In this document: positions 51,041-61,371 of the stretch, piece after piece
Layout of the letters: every line of letters begins with the position of its first letter
How positions within the stretch are numbered: position 1 is the first letter of the stretch
Notes under the pieces: model-generated
What the model was told of the DNA's origin: nothing
What the model saw: only the letters and a program-made list of their open reading frames with translations
The model's database searches: none
Position numbers and translations under genes: made by a program
From: Saccharomyces paradoxus
Lineage: Eukaryota; Ascomycota; Saccharomycetes; Saccharomycetales; Saccharomycetaceae
DNA: 64,000 nt
Direction of reading: 5' to 3'
Assembly: GCF_002079055.1 (NCBI RefSeq)
Contig: NC_047490.1
Span: 868,001 to 932,000 of the forward strand

Positions 51041-51319
51041 ATACCCTATATGATGTTTCTTCCGCTTCTTTTGGCCTTCTTGTTGTCAAACATTCAATTT
51101 TGGTTAGCCAAATTGTCTTAATTAAAAGTCTTGGATATTCAAGACGGACCATCGCAATTAACTCCGGGTTCCCCCGACAAGCCGGTACCCTCTTACGGTG
51201 GAGAATGTATATGAGCAAAATTAAACATAAAAGAGGTTTCTGACTAATGTTGATTTACATAACGGCTTTGGCTCATGATATGCACATATACACACCAATA
51301 AACAATATATTCATAACAA
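51041..51319. promoter_or_regulatory. Divergent PRP28/PEX5 promoter
   Basis: A 279-base shared promoter. The strongest signal is an oleate-response-element match at 51145-51166, followed by a G/C-rich stretch (51163-51190) and an AT-rich run towards PEX5. A chance-level ARS-consensus 11-mer is also present at 51222-51232. Confidence 0.5.
51145..51166 (-). promoter_or_regulatory. Oleate response element upstream of PEX5
   Basis: On the minus strand this reads CGG AGT TAA, then ten bases, then CCG, an exact fit to the Oaf1/Pip2 consensus CGGN3TNAN9-12CCG. It lies about 154 bases upstream of the PEX5 start codon. Oaf1/Pip2 induce peroxisomal genes on fatty acids, so the function of the neighbour fits. 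Confidence 0.55.
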
Positions 51320-53155
51320 ATGGACGTAGGAAGTTGTTCGGTGGGAAATAATCCGCTTGCGCAATTGCACAAACATACTCAGCAGAACAAATCGCTTCAA
51401 TTTAGTCAGCAGAACAATGGGCCTCTTAATGAATCAGCTTTACAGAATAACAACAAGCCAAATGTTAGTGAGGCTTTTAAATCCAATATGAATACCATTT
51501 CACAAGAAAGCATGGTAAATATGCATAGATTTATAAACGGAGAACCCCTGGCCGATGATAAAAGAAGAATGGAAATAGGGCGATCCTCAGGCAGGCCTCC
51601 ATTTTTTTCAGACGTGCGTTCTCTACAAAGCTTATCAAGCTCAAACCAAACCAACGGAACAAACGACATATCTCATTGGTCGCGAGAGTTTCAAGGTAGT
51701 AATAGTATTCAAAATAGAAACACGGATGCAGGAAATTCAGAAAAGGCGTGGCAGCGCCCCTCACAAACCGCATCAAGCCGGTTTCAATATCCTAATACCA
51801 TGATGAATAACTATGCTTACGCTTCAATGAACAGTCTTAGCGGGTCAAGGCTTCAATCGCCAGGGTTTATGAATCAACAACAGCATGAACGCTCTAAAGA
51901 AGATGTCAGTCAGCATGGAGAACAGCCTTGGGCGGATCAGTTTGAAAAGTTGGAAAAAGAAGTCTCTGAAAATCTGGGTATAAATGATGAAATAGAAGAG
52001 GAGGAAAATGTGACTGAGGTAGAACAAAACAAACCAGAAATTGTTGAGAAGGAGGAAGAGGTATATGGGGATCAGTATCAAACCGATTTCCAAGACGTAT
52101 GGGATAGCATACACAAAGATGCTGAGGACGTCTTGCCATCTGAGTTAGTTAATGATGACCTCAATCTGGGGGAAGACTACTTGAAATATCTCGGTGGCAG
52201 AGTAAATGGGAACATCGAGTATGCTTTTCAATCTAACAACGAATATTTAAATAATCCTAATGCATACAAAATCGGTTGCTTATTGATGGAGAACGGAGCT
52301 AAATTGAGCGAGGCAGCGCTGGCATTTGAAGCGGCTGTCAAAGAGAAACCAGACCATGTAGATGCATGGCTAAGGCTGGGCCTAGTACAAACCCAGAATG
52401 AAAAGGAGTTGAACGGAATAAGCGCTTTAGAAGAATGTTTAAAATTAGATCCAAAGAGTCTGGAAGCAATGAAAACTCTAGCGATAAGTTATATAAACGA
52501 AGGTTATGATATGAGCGCCTTCACAATGCTAGATAAATGGGCAGAAACTAAATATCCGGAAACTTGGTCAATAATCAAACAACAAGATGACAACGCTCAA
52601 AAAGAAAAAGGATTCACCCATATTGACATGAATGCGCGTATAACAAAGCAATATTTGCAATTAGCAAACAGTTTAAGCACAGTGGATCCTGAAGTACAAC
52701 TATGTCTGGGTCTTCTATTTTATACAAAGGATGATTTTGACAAAACCATAGATTGCTTTGAAAGTGCGTTGAAGGTGAATCCTAATGACGAACTCATGTG
52801 GAACAGATTAGGAGCTTCATTGGCCAACTCCAATAGATCAGAGGAAGCGATTCAAGCCTATCACAGGGCACTACAACTAAAACCTTCCTTCGTTAGAGCT
52901 CGCTATAATCTGGCAGTGTCATCAATGAATATAGGTTGTTTTAAAGAAGCTGCAGGCTACTTATTAAGTGTTTTAAGTATGCATGAGGTGAACACCAACA
53001 AGAAGGGAGACGTTGGATCTCTCTTGAATACGTACAATGATGCCGTTATAGACACTTTGAAGAGAGTTTTTATAGCAATGAACAGGGATGATTTATTGCA
53101 AGAAGTGAAGCCAGGCATGGATCTAAAAAAATTTAGAGGTGAATTTTCGTTTTGA
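51320..53155 (+). CDS. PEX5: Peroxisomal PTS1 import receptor Pex5
   Basis: Cytosolic/peroxisomal shuttle receptor for proteins ending in SKL-type PTS1. The 611-residue protein (612 in S. cerevisiae) begins MDVGSCSVGN with the conserved Cys6, which is mono-ubiquitylated for export. The disordered N-terminal half carries WxxxF-type Pex13/Pex14 motifs (WSREF about 119-123, WADQF about 203-207). The C-terminal half has a TPR array (about 315-560), for example AWLRLGLVQTQNEKELNGIS and LMWNRLGASLANSNRSEEAI, which forms the PTS1-binding ring. Confidence 0.97.
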   Translation: MDVGSCSVGNNPLAQLHKHTQQNKSLQFSQQNNGPLNESALQNNNKPNVSEAFKSNMNTISQESMVNMHRFINGEPLADDKRRMEIGRSSGRPPFFSDVRSLQSLSSSNQTNGTNDISHWSREFQGSNSIQNRNTDAGNSEKAWQRPSQTASSRFQYPNTMMNNYAYASMNSLSGSRLQSPGFMNQQQHERSKEDVSQHGEQPWADQFEKLEKEVSENLGINDEIEEEENVTEVEQNKPEIVEKEEEVYGDQYQTDFQDVWDSIHKDAEDVLPSELVNDDLNLGEDYLKYLGGRVNGNIEYAFQSNNEYLNNPNAYKIGCLLMENGAKLSEAALAFEAAVKEKPDHVDAWLRLGLVQTQNEKELNGISALEECLKLDPKSLEAMKTLAISYINEGYDMSAFTMLDKWAETKYPETWSIIKQQDDNAQKEKGFTHIDMNARITKQYLQLANSLSTVDPEVQLCLGLLFYTKDDFDKTIDCFESALKVNPNDELMWNRLGASLANSNRSEEAIQAYHRALQLKPSFVRARYNLAVSSMNIGCFKEAAGYLLSVLSMHEVNTNKKGDVGSLLNTYNDAVIDTLKRVFIAMNRDDLLQEVKPGMDLKKFRGEFSF

Positions 53156-53585
53156 TAAGGTATCTCTCCGCTTTTATGCACCAGCATCGCTGTCCAGTTT
53201 GCTTAGCATCAACAACATAAGATGTATATATATATATATATGTATGTATATATGAGGCCATAAGAAAGCTTATAAACCGCATCAGCAATATGTCAACCTT
53301 GGAAAGTATTTATTCATGCTTATATGATCGCTACTCCATTTATGCTCGTCTATAATGATCTGAAATAAAGATTTTTTCTTCAATTTTCTAGTTTTTCGCT
53401 CTTTGCAATCGTTTGCTACATAACAAAACAAAGCAGAAAAAAATGTTTAAATATAAAGTTTAAAAATTATCTTTGATTTAGTATTTGAATTTTTGAACTG
53501 AAGGCCAAAAGAGGTTTATCAGGGGGGAAAAAGATTTTAATATTTTCTTTTATAAGGAAAAATTGTGCATGTGCAACTATACAAT
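53156..53585. other. PEX5-MNN10 intergenic region
   Basis: A tandem plus-strand gap. A (TA)8 run at 53225-53240 lies in the PEX5 3' region. A stress-response-type AGGGG occurs at 53521-53525, about 60 bases before the MNN10 ATG. Nothing else seen. Confidence 0.45.
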
Positions 53586-54767
53586 ATGTCTAGTGTACCT
53601 TATAATTCCCAGCTTCCTATATCCAACCATTTAGATTACGATGAAGAGGAAAAGAAGAGCAGAGGCTCAAAATCAGGTTTGAAATATAAGATAATATACT
53701 GGAGGAAAACGTTAAGGAATTCTTTAGCGAGATGGAGAAAACCAATACTGCTAATATCTTTAGCTTTATTTTTATTCATATGGATAAGCGATTCCTCCAT
53801 AAGCGGAGGTCCATCTACTACAAGTTTTCAAGGCCAAAATAGTAACGATAACAAGTTGAGTAACCCTGGTTCTAGCCTCAATTCCAAAAGATATGTACCA
53901 CCGTACTCAAAGAGATCGAGATGGTCGTTTTGGAACCAAGATCCTAGAATCGTCATTATATTAGCGGCAAACGAAGGTGGTGGTGTATTGAGGTGGAAAA
54001 ATGAACAAGAGTGGGCTATCGAAGGTATATCAATAGAAAATAAGAAGGCTTATGCGAAGAGACATGGCTACGGGTTAACTATCAAGGATTTGACGACATC
54101 CAAAAGATACTCCCACGAATACAGGGAAGGCTGGCAAAAGGTAGATATATTAAGGCAAACCTTTAGGGAGTTTCCCAATGCGGAATGGTTCTGGTGGTTG
54201 GATCTGGATACTATGATAATGGAGCCCTCCAAATCACTAGAAGAACATATTTTTGACAGATTGGAAACTTTAGCCGACAGAGAATTGAAAAGTTTTAATC
54301 CTTTAAACCTCAAAGACGACATACCCTACGTTAATTATTCGGAGGAAATGGAATTTTTAATAACTCAAGATTGTGGTGGCTTCAACCTGGGCTCATTTTT
54401 GATAAAGAATAGCGAGTGGTCTAAACTGCTTTTAGATATGTGGTGGGACCCCGTCCTGTATGAACAAAAACATATGGTCTGGGAACATAGAGAGCAGGAT
54501 GCATTAGAGGCATTATACGAAAACGAACCATGGATTCGTTCGAGAATAGGATTTTTGACCCTAAGAACGATCAATGCATTCCCACCGGGAGCATGCTCTG
54601 AATTCAGTGGTGATTCAAGATATTTTTACAGTGAGAAAGACCACGATTTTGTTGTGAATATGGCTGGATGCAATTTTGGCAGAGATTGCTGGGGCGAGAT
54701 GCAGTACTATACCACTTTAATGGAAAAACTGAATAGAAAATGGTATACAAGGTTTTTCTTCCCATAG
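53586..54767 (+). CDS. MNN10: Golgi alpha-1,6-mannosyltransferase subunit Mnn10
   Basis: Subunit of the M-Pol II complex that elongates the N-glycan mannan backbone in the Golgi (GT34 family). The ATG at 53586 gives 393 residues (MSSVPYNSQLPIS), as in S. cerevisiae; seven open codons upstream begin with GTG. It is a type II membrane protein: a short cytosolic tail, a membrane anchor at about 53-68 (PILLISLALFLFIWIS), a stem, then a lumenal catalytic domain with the DXD-type motif WWLDLDTMIM at about residue 205. Confidence 0.97.
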   Translation: MSSVPYNSQLPISNHLDYDEEEKKSRGSKSGLKYKIIYWRKTLRNSLARWRKPILLISLALFLFIWISDSSISGGPSTTSFQGQNSNDNKLSNPGSSLNSKRYVPPYSKRSRWSFWNQDPRIVIILAANEGGGVLRWKNEQEWAIEGISIENKKAYAKRHGYGLTIKDLTTSKRYSHEYREGWQKVDILRQTFREFPNAEWFWWLDLDTMIMEPSKSLEEHIFDRLETLADRELKSFNPLNLKDDIPYVNYSEEMEFLITQDCGGFNLGSFLIKNSEWSKLLLDMWWDPVLYEQKHMVWEHREQDALEALYENEPWIRSRIGFLTLRTINAFPPGACSEFSGDSRYFYSEKDHDFVVNMAGCNFGRDCWGEMQYYTTLMEKLNRKWYTRFFFP

Positions 54768-55062
54768 TGCGGAGGCTATTAACATTCGAAGAAAAGCGCA
54801 TATAAAAACTCTATTCTTTTATTTCAATTACTGGTCCCACTTTAAAATGTTGTATAATTTATGTACATTTGTGCCTATAGAAAATTCTTTTAATGCTATG
54901 CTACACATCCATTTTTTTTCTCTAGCGTATGCTCAAGTTCATACTTCTTCGGCAAGAGTTGAATAGTGCGAAGAAAAAGAATGGATGAAACTAAAAAAGG
55001 AATTTACCTTTGTATAGTACAAAAGAGTGCAATTTTAAGTTGGCTTGAGACGAAAAACTAGA
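54768..55062. other. MNN10-TRS23 intergenic region
   Basis: A 295-base tandem gap, AT-rich at the left for MNN10 3' processing. No ORF or RNA seen. Confidence 0.4.
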
Positions 55063-55725
55063 ATGGCCATCGAAACAATACTCGTAATAAACAAATCAGG
55101 CGGATTAATCTACCAACGGAATTTTACCAACGATGAACAGAAATTGAATAGCAATGAGTACTTAATTCTTGCTAGTACATTGCACGGTGTATTTGCCATC
55201 GCGAGCCAGCTCACTCCAAAGGCATTACAGCTTACTCAACAAACAAACATTGAAAATACCATCCCATATATACCATACGTGGGCATGTCCAGCAATAAAA
55301 GCGATACAAGAAGCGGAGGTGGCAATAACAACAGACAGCACGGTAATAATGAAAAACTGGGTAGTTTTAAAGGAGATGATTTTTTCAAAGAACCATTTAC
55401 GAACTGGAACAAGAGCGGATTGAGGCAACTATGCACAGACCAATTCACAATGTTCATATACCAGACTTTGACCGGCCTTAAGTTTGTCGCTATAAGCTCC
55501 AGCGTCATGCCACAGAGACAGCCAAACATAAGTACCACCGACAAGCCTGACCGACCCAAGAGTTCGTCCAATTTGGCTATTCAGATAGCCGACAACTTTT
55601 TAAGAAAAGTATACTGTTTGTATAGCGATTACGTCATGAAAGACCCATCGTATTCGATGGAAATGCCTATAAGATCTAACCTCTTTGACGAAAAGGTTAA
55701 GAAGATGGTGGAAAACCTGCAATAG
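55063..55725 (+). CDS. TRS23: TRAPP complex core subunit Trs23
   Basis: Core subunit of the TRAPP complexes, the exchange factors for the Rab Ypt1. The ATG at 55063 gives 220 residues ([19 protein letters not shown]), one more than S. cerevisiae from memory; six upstream codons begin with TTG. It has a longin-like N-terminal sheet, a low-complexity Gly/Asn insert (about 84-103, [15 protein letters not shown]), and a conserved C-terminus ([20 protein letters not shown]). It seems complete. Confidence 0.97.
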   Translation: MAIETILVINKSGGLIYQRNFTNDEQKLNSNEYLILASTLHGVFAIASQLTPKALQLTQQTNIENTIPYIPYVGMSSNKSDTRSGGGNNNRQHGNNEKLGSFKGDDFFKEPFTNWNKSGLRQLCTDQFTMFIYQTLTGLKFVAISSSVMPQRQPNISTTDKPDRPKSSSNLAIQIADNFLRKVYCLYSDYVMKDPSYSMEMPIRSNLFDEKVKKMVENLQ

Positions 55726-56764
55726 ACGCAGCACAGCCAAAAGATAAACGCGTTCACTCCAAGAAAAATCAATTTTACATATTTCTAGAAGTAAGAAGAA
55801 GCCGCCGTTATCTGCCGCCTCCTTCATAAATAGGGATAACTTTACTACGTACAGAAAAAGACCACACTGCAGAAAATCCTCCGCATCCGAACACTAACAA
55901 CAAAAAATGCGCCATCTACATCATCATCCTCTTGCTTCCTTTCAGCTTTTATTTCCTTCTCGTTTTAGTAACACTATACAATCCCTCCATATCGTGCTAT
56001 CGCGTTATTACGCAACGGTTAGCACGTGAGTATGGAAACACCAGGTCCGGCACGGATACGCAATAGGGTAGTCAAAGCTATCCACTTCCCACTGATGACT
56101 GATACCAGAGCGTAAACCAAAGGGGTAGTCGATCCTGCTCTTACTAGTTTCGTTAAAGGGACCAAAACGTGGGGAAGGGATACCGCCACCGCCACTACCC
56201 CCGCCAATATGGCCTTTCTTGGCCGTCCGCGCTTATGTTACAAAGGTCCGTATCCGCTAATTCGCGCGGCTTGCCACTTAACCCCGTTCAGTTAATATGC
56301 CAAGCAGCGGCCGCACGTTCATACGTTTTCGCCGATGTATTTATTATCTATACATGTTGACGTTCATGCCCTTTTTGTTTCTCTGGAGCCTAAATGTACC
56401 TTAATTCTCTTCATATACCATATTAATAGTGCCATTGTAATAAGCATTTTTTGTTTCCAAAACCTACTTTGCCTGTCTCTCTCCCTTGCCGTTGCCACCC
56501 CAAAACTTTCTATTATCTATTTTTACTTAGAAGTGCTATAAGAAAAGCTTTAATTTGATTAGCTCTCCAAGGCGTTTACATCTGTGTTACTGCTAGTATA
56601 ATTTTTTTTGTTCAACTTTTTTTGTTGTTGCTGTTGGCGCTGCCATTGTTTTTTGTTTTATGAGTCACGATCCAAAAGTTTTTAACATTTACTGTACGAT
56701 AATTTACTAAAATACAATATTAAAATAAAATAAAAGAAGAGAAAGGAAAAAAAAGGAAAAAGTA
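55726..56764. promoter_or_regulatory. TRS23-VHS1 intergenic region
   Basis: A 1,039-base gap. It contains the split small ORF above, a CACGTG E-box (Cbf1/Pho4/Tye7-type) at 56023-56028, a GC-richer part (56160-56330) with a NotI-type GCGGCCGC near 56308, and then an AT-rich VHS1 promoter/leader with A-rich sequence just before the ATG. No RNA gene recognised. Confidence 0.45.
55907..56115 (+). pseudogene. YDR246W-A: Possible remnant or split version of small gene YDR246W-A
   Basis: S. cerevisiae has a 66-residue hypothetical gene at this place (from memory, starting about 190 bases after TRS23). Here an ATG at 55907 opens 40 codons (MRHLHHHPLASFQLLF...) to a TGA at 56027. An adjacent frame opens at 56032 (METPGPARIRNRVV...) for 27 codons to a TAA at 56113. 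The two pieces together approximate the expected length, which suggests a frame change relative to S. cerevisiae. Alternatively the S. cerevisiae ORF is itself fortuitous. Confidence 0.3.
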
Positions 56765-58156
56765 ATGATGATGTTCCACAATTGCAGAATCAATAACTAT
56801 TTAATAACTTCTCAAATTGGAGAAGGCGCGTACGGTCTGGTCTACCATGCCGTAGATATTCGTACCGATAAGGAATACGCTATCAAAGCAGTAGTTCAAA
56901 GTTACAGCGTTACGAAGGAAGCCGATATTGGCGATGACAAAATACACAAGAATAGCGCCAAATTGCAAAAGAGACTCGGTAAACTCTTCAAGGAATCGAA
57001 AAACATTGTCAGAATACCCTCTATAGATCTTGAATCGATTGAGAATATGTCAGAGGAAGATTTTAAAAAACTGCCTCACTATAAAGAGATTTCGTTACAT
57101 CTAAGAGTCCATCGTCATAAAAATATTGTCACCATACATGAGGTACTGCAATCGGCAATCTGCACGTTCATTGTCATGGATTATTACCCCACGGATCTAT
57201 TCACGTCTATTGTAGATAACAGACATTTCGTCACTAATGGTTTGCTAGTGAAAAAGGTCATTCTACAAATTTGCTCCGCTCTTAGTTATTGCCACGACCA
57301 CGGCATCTATCACTGTGATATCAAGCCTGAAAATTTGCTACTGGATGCGGATGACAACGTTTTCCTTTGCGATTTTGGCCTGTCCACTACTTCTGCATAC
57401 ATAAAGCCAAATGTCTGTATTGGCAGCTCATATTATATGCCCCCTGAAAGAATCTCATTCGATAATGGGAGATTGTCCAGCTCTAAGAGTGGAGGTCGTA
57501 AATTGGGAAAAGTTTGTGCCTCATGCAACGGCGATTTGTGGTCATTAGGTATCATCCTTATCAACTTGACATGCATCAGAAACCCCTGGCTGAAGGCCGA
57601 CAAAGCTGAGGATAACACCTACTATTATTTCACCAAAGACCCCAATATATTAAAGCAAATCCTACCCCTTTCCGATGACTTTTACTCATTAGTAACCAAG
57701 ATTTTACAAGTGAATCCCAAGAATAGAATAAGCTTGCAAGAAGTGATGAAAGAAGTTAGTTCTATCACAAGCTTCACCAATGAAGGCCCGTTATCAAAAG
57801 TACCCCCTCTTTCCAAATCTGTTTATGAAAAGTTCACCAGTCCCGTCGACAACACGAGTAGAAATTCGCCAGAAAATCAATACACGCATGTGCCCAATAG
57901 TAAGGTCGGCAAGAATCTATCTTATACGTCTTCAAGTGAGGAGGAGGATGGAGTCAAAGAAGAAGAAAATGACGATGATAATGGCAGTCGCAGTGGCAGT
58001 CTCGGAACGCTAGACACAGACACTGGATTGCAATCTTCATTCACGAGCACTTCCTGCGAGTCCGATAACGAATGCTCCAAGATTTCGAGTAAGTTTTCTT
58101 TGTTTGAAAAAAAATTCAATGAACTTCGTATGAGTTCCTCTTCTTTAACCAACTAG
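56765..58156 (+). CDS. VHS1: Serine/threonine protein kinase Vhs1
   Basis: Cytosolic kinase found as a high-copy suppressor of the sis2 hal3 G1/S block, and paralogue of the glucose-sensing kinase Sks1. The 463-residue protein starts MMMFHNCRINNYL. Kinase motifs are complete: Gly loop GEGAYGLVY (about 18-26), Lys in YAIKAV, catalytic HCDIKPENLL (about 182, with Cys replacing the usual Arg of HRD, so probably not activated through loop phosphorylation), DFG (about 203) and MPPERIS as the APE equivalent. The C-terminal 100 residues are Ser/Glu-rich. Confidence 0.95.
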   Translation: MMMFHNCRINNYLITSQIGEGAYGLVYHAVDIRTDKEYAIKAVVQSYSVTKEADIGDDKIHKNSAKLQKRLGKLFKESKNIVRIPSIDLESIENMSEEDFKKLPHYKEISLHLRVHRHKNIVTIHEVLQSAICTFIVMDYYPTDLFTSIVDNRHFVTNGLLVKKVILQICSALSYCHDHGIYHCDIKPENLLLDADDNVFLCDFGLSTTSAYIKPNVCIGSSYYMPPERISFDNGRLSSSKSGGRKLGKVCASCNGDLWSLGIILINLTCIRNPWLKADKAEDNTYYYFTKDPNILKQILPLSDDFYSLVTKILQVNPKNRISLQEVMKEVSSITSFTNEGPLSKVPPLSKSVYEKFTSPVDNTSRNSPENQYTHVPNSKVGKNLSYTSSSEEEDGVKEEENDDDNGSRSGSLGTLDTDTGLQSSFTSTSCESDNECSKISSKFSLFEKKFNELRMSSSSLTN

Positions 58157-58512
58157 CCCCCTCCTTTATGAAACAACAGTACACTACACTTCTGTATAAG
58201 CCCACAATTGATAGACCTTCTCCTGATGATCATCTGTTTCTCAAAACATTACTTGCCAAGGCAAGTTGTAGTTATATTCACGCTTCCGTTATGACCCCCA
58301 CTATCCGTTTAATGTTATTTATTTCAAAGATCTTCCCCTTATGTATTTTTTACTTTTTTTTTTTGGTTAATCCATGTACCCCTTTTTTTTTGGGTGAGTT
58401 GCTATTATTGTTCATTCGAATTCGTTCTGTCTTTTTTACTTTTCAAGGTTACTGTATTTAATCTCTATATAGCTGTCTCTTACATTTGAATTTACATATA
58501 CCAAAAAGTTAT
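58157..58512. other. Convergent VHS1/YDR248C 3' region
   Basis: A 356-base gap with several T runs (58355-58390). No supported gene. Confidence 0.45.
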
Positions 58513-59094
58513 TTACTCGATCTTCAAAACTTTGCTTTTTACTACCTGTATCACATCTTTTTCTATTTGATAGAATGTTTTGAAATCTAAGGGAACAATA
58601 TCACAGTCGGTTTCATCATTAACGTCAGGTAATTCCAGGTCCCTGAATTGAGACTCCATCATATCAGCTTTCATAAAATGACCTTTCCTTGTTTTGAGCC
58701 TTTTTAGAACTTCTATCTTACTTGCATATAAAAAGATAAAGTGGAACTCCGATTCAGGGCATGTGTGTCTTATCAAGTCCCTGTACTTCTTCTTCAAGCT
58801 CGAACAAGCAACAATTGACAAATGCTCCTTAGTGCTTGCTGCAGCTTTCGTGGATTCTACAGCAACTTTTTTCAACCAGTCCCAACGGTCGTCGTCATTT
58901 AATGGAATTCCTCTTGTCATCTTTTCTACGTTGGCAGGTGGGTGCAAATCATCGCCTTCAATGAATTTCAAATCCGGGTATACATCCTTAAACTCATGTA
59001 TTAGTTCGCCCGCAATGGTTGACTTTCCTGTACCTGCGGTACCTGCCAGTACAATAACCTTAAATTTTTCCATAGCCTCGTATTTCCTTGTCAT
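58513..59094 (-). CDS. YDR248C: Gluconokinase family protein, YDR248C homologue
   Basis: The ATG at 59092-59094 gives 193 residues (MTRKYEAMEKFKVIV), the S. cerevisiae length; twelve upstream codons begin with GTG. P-loop GTAGTGKST at residues 18-26. The family-typical GDDLHPPANVEKMTRGIPL and DRWDWLKKV identify the gluconokinase (GntK) family, which phosphorylates D-gluconate to 6-phosphogluconate. The S. cerevisiae protein is annotated as putative gluconokinase and I infer the same role. Likely cytosolic. Confidence 0.93.
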   Translation of the reverse strand: MTRKYEAMEKFKVIVLAGTAGTGKSTIAGELIHEFKDVYPDLKFIEGDDLHPPANVEKMTRGIPLNDDDRWDWLKKVAVESTKAAASTKEHLSIVACSSLKKKYRDLIRHTCPESEFHFIFLYASKIEVLKRLKTRKGHFMKADMMESQFRDLELPDVNDETDCDIVPLDFKTFYQIEKDVIQVVKSKVLKIE

Positions 59095-59436
59095 CAATTG
59101 CCTTGACCATCCATGCGCTGATTGAGGCACTATGAAAACCTGTTTGGTCTCCGGGAAGCTCTTTAATGCTTGCTACTTGGGGCTCTTTCAATCCCTGTTA
59201 TTTTTCAACCGGACCTTATATAATTATTGCTTGGGAACTAACGGTGTTATAATTTCGATAAACTATTTAGCGACGTAAGGAAAGCAGAAAAAACGCAAGA
59301 AATATGAGTAAGGGAGAATATCAAACGAAACGAAATATAATCTTTACATGGCATATCTTTTGTATATAAAGGTTTTGATAAGCACAAATTGTGCAGGCAT
59401 GCAAGGGGCAGATTCGTAACTACCTAAGCGATTTAA
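59095..59436. other. YDR248C upstream region
   Basis: A 342-base tandem minus-strand gap with the YDR248C promoter (TATA-like near 59216) and the YDR249C 3' end. Nothing else seen. Confidence 0.45.
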
Positions 59437-60558
59437 CTATGCAAACATAACACCGTATTGGGGCCTTCCACCGCACTTAACGACTAAGTCTATGAGTTTC
59501 AAGTCAGAAACCCGCCTTAACAAGTCCCATATAGTGGTATCAGATAAAACTTCGTTTTCTGCCAATGATGGATTGTAATAATATTTCAGGATAAATTTCT
59601 TTATGAGCTGTAATCTTGATCTATTCTGCAAAAAAAACTCGAAATTCAGAGTCTCTAGTGCATCGGCATAAGTGAAATATAATAAAAATATCATAGTCGT
59701 AAGAGGTTCAACGGAGCCTAGTTTTCGTGCTGCAGATCCGGAAACGCGTAAAATCAAATCTATTGATTCAAATAGAGATATTATGGTAAACTTAGAGCTC
59801 ACGGTAGCTTCTTGTATTTCAATACCTTGAAAAAACCATTCTATAAAAGGGGATATCACATCATATGGATTCTTTAAGGTAAAATGATTACCCATGGCTT
59901 TCACACATTCTCTATGTGTTAAAAAAATATACATATTGTTGTAAAAGTTTTTGGGGAAGTCTTCCTTCTTGGTATCTTCAGTGTTTATTGAACACAAGTC
60001 TAGCTCTTTAGATGTATCAAAATCACCATTTTGCATATCTTGATAGTGTTTTCTAGGAAGAAAGTGAGAAATACTTTTTAAGAGGACAATGTGATGATCT
60101 AATAGTAATTTGAAAAAAGTTTCATGTTCGAATAGCGTGGGGATCACGATATTTCCTGCATTAGCTTTTATATTATCTACGTCAAATTCTAGGGGATCGA
60201 AAAGATATTTTTCCCACATGATCCTGGACAGCAATGAAAAAGATGGCCTCAAGCAACTATAAAAGAACTTGTTCAAGGCGACCATTGACGGTTCACCCTT
60301 TGTAAAAATGAAAATGTGTTGAATAATTTCTATAGGCAAATCTTGCAAAGTTAGCTTCTTGCGATGCCGAGGTTTCTTGGTCTGAAACCTGGTAGGCCTG
60401 TCTTCCTCCAATATTGGTCTCTTGGATAAGATCGCGGTATCGAAGAGATGCACATGATGCTGCAAGTTTATTGAAGACAATGCATACTGATGCAAAGGAA
60501 GCACATGCTTTTTTCTCTTATCATGCCGGCTAGAATATCCTGTGAAAATATAGCCCAT
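59437..60558 (-). CDS. YDR249C: Protein of unknown function, YDR249C homologue
   Basis: A 373-residue protein, the S. cerevisiae length. It has a basic N-terminus and, at about residues 70-110 (LTLQDLPIEIIQHIFIFTKGE), a pattern that resembles an F-box (LPxEIxxxIF). The remainder is helical and rich in Phe/Leu. If the F-box reading is right, it may be a Skp1-binding adaptor. I know of no established function. Divergent from PAM1. Confidence 0.85.
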   Translation of the reverse strand: MGYIFTGYSSRHDKRKKHVLPLHQYALSSINLQHHVHLFDTAILSKRPILEEDRPTRFQTKKPRHRKKLTLQDLPIEIIQHIFIFTKGEPSMVALNKFFYSCLRPSFSLLSRIMWEKYLFDPLEFDVDNIKANAGNIVIPTLFEHETFFKLLLDHHIVLLKSISHFLPRKHYQDMQNGDFDTSKELDLCSINTEDTKKEDFPKNFYNNMYIFLTHRECVKAMGNHFTLKNPYDVISPFIEWFFQGIEIQEATVSSKFTIISLFESIDLILRVSGSAARKLGSVEPLTTMIFLLYFTYADALETLNFEFFLQNRSRLQLIKKFILKYYYNPSLAENEVLSDTTIWDLLRRVSDLKLIDLVVKCGGRPQYGVMFA

Positions 60559-61371
60559 AGCCAGCTATTATAAAAATATACTTTGTTCAACGCGCTAGTT
60601 AGTTTAACGATATTACTTCTCTTTTGCATATATCTCTTTACTCATCGCAAACTGATCCATTCCCGATGTTTGATTCCTTACTAGTTGCAAAAAAGGACAA
60701 GATGAAACGCGGTGTATGGCTGGAATCTACCTTTTTATCCCAAACTCACACAAAATATATGATACGCAATAAAAAAATGCCAACTCTAGCACAATTTGAA
60801 GTTGGAAAGGCGTATCTTGTAATATAAAACAAGGTATAGTGCTTTCGTCCCGTTCACGTACTACTGCTAGTGATCTGCTTTCGTATTCTATGTACAATAA
60901 CAGCTTGGGTGACTTTTTTCACAATGTCTCTACGCGAAATTGTCGCAGCCCCCTGTTGGCCGTGCTGTGGGCCATTCTCGAGGCCAGAATGAAACAGAAA
61001 TCTACAAACATGGAAAGGTAGAGTAGAATTGAGTGAATAGTAGAAAAAGAAAGGAAATAGTGGCATACACGATAGCGAAGTTGTTTATATCTAGTATAAC
61101 CAGGCCACCCATTAAAAACGCTTACACGACAAAATTGGAAAAGAGGCGACTGCCAACATACTTGCCCTTTTTTATCCGCTATTGTTAGTGTCCGTTAAGT
61201 ACAAGCTATACCTCATTTGAAAAGTTGGTAATCAGCACTAAAGCCTGTCATTTTTGCTCCACATTTTTGCTCTCGGTCATTTCTATTCGGTTTGGAAGTG
61301 CTGTGCGTTAGTTTTTCTTTTTGTTTCCTACATTTTGTTCCCGGCATACTTTGCAATAGATATAGTTAATA
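60559..61371. promoter_or_regulatory. Divergent YDR249C/PAM1 upstream region
   Basis: An 813-base shared region. A 53-codon ATG ORF at 60666-60827 (MFDSLLVAKKDK) and a 60-codon frame at 60839-61021 have no features I recognise. T-rich tracts before the PAM1 ATG suit a promoter. No RNA gene seen. Confidence 0.4.

Noticed and set aside
51222-51232. Perfect 11-base ARS consensus (TTTTATGTTTA on the minus strand) in the PRP28/PEX5 gap
   Set aside because: By my rough estimate about three such matches are expected by chance in 64 kb of this composition. No supporting B elements could be judged by eye.
60666-60827. 53-codon ORF between YDR249C and PAM1
   Set aside because: Short, no features, and within a divergent promoter.
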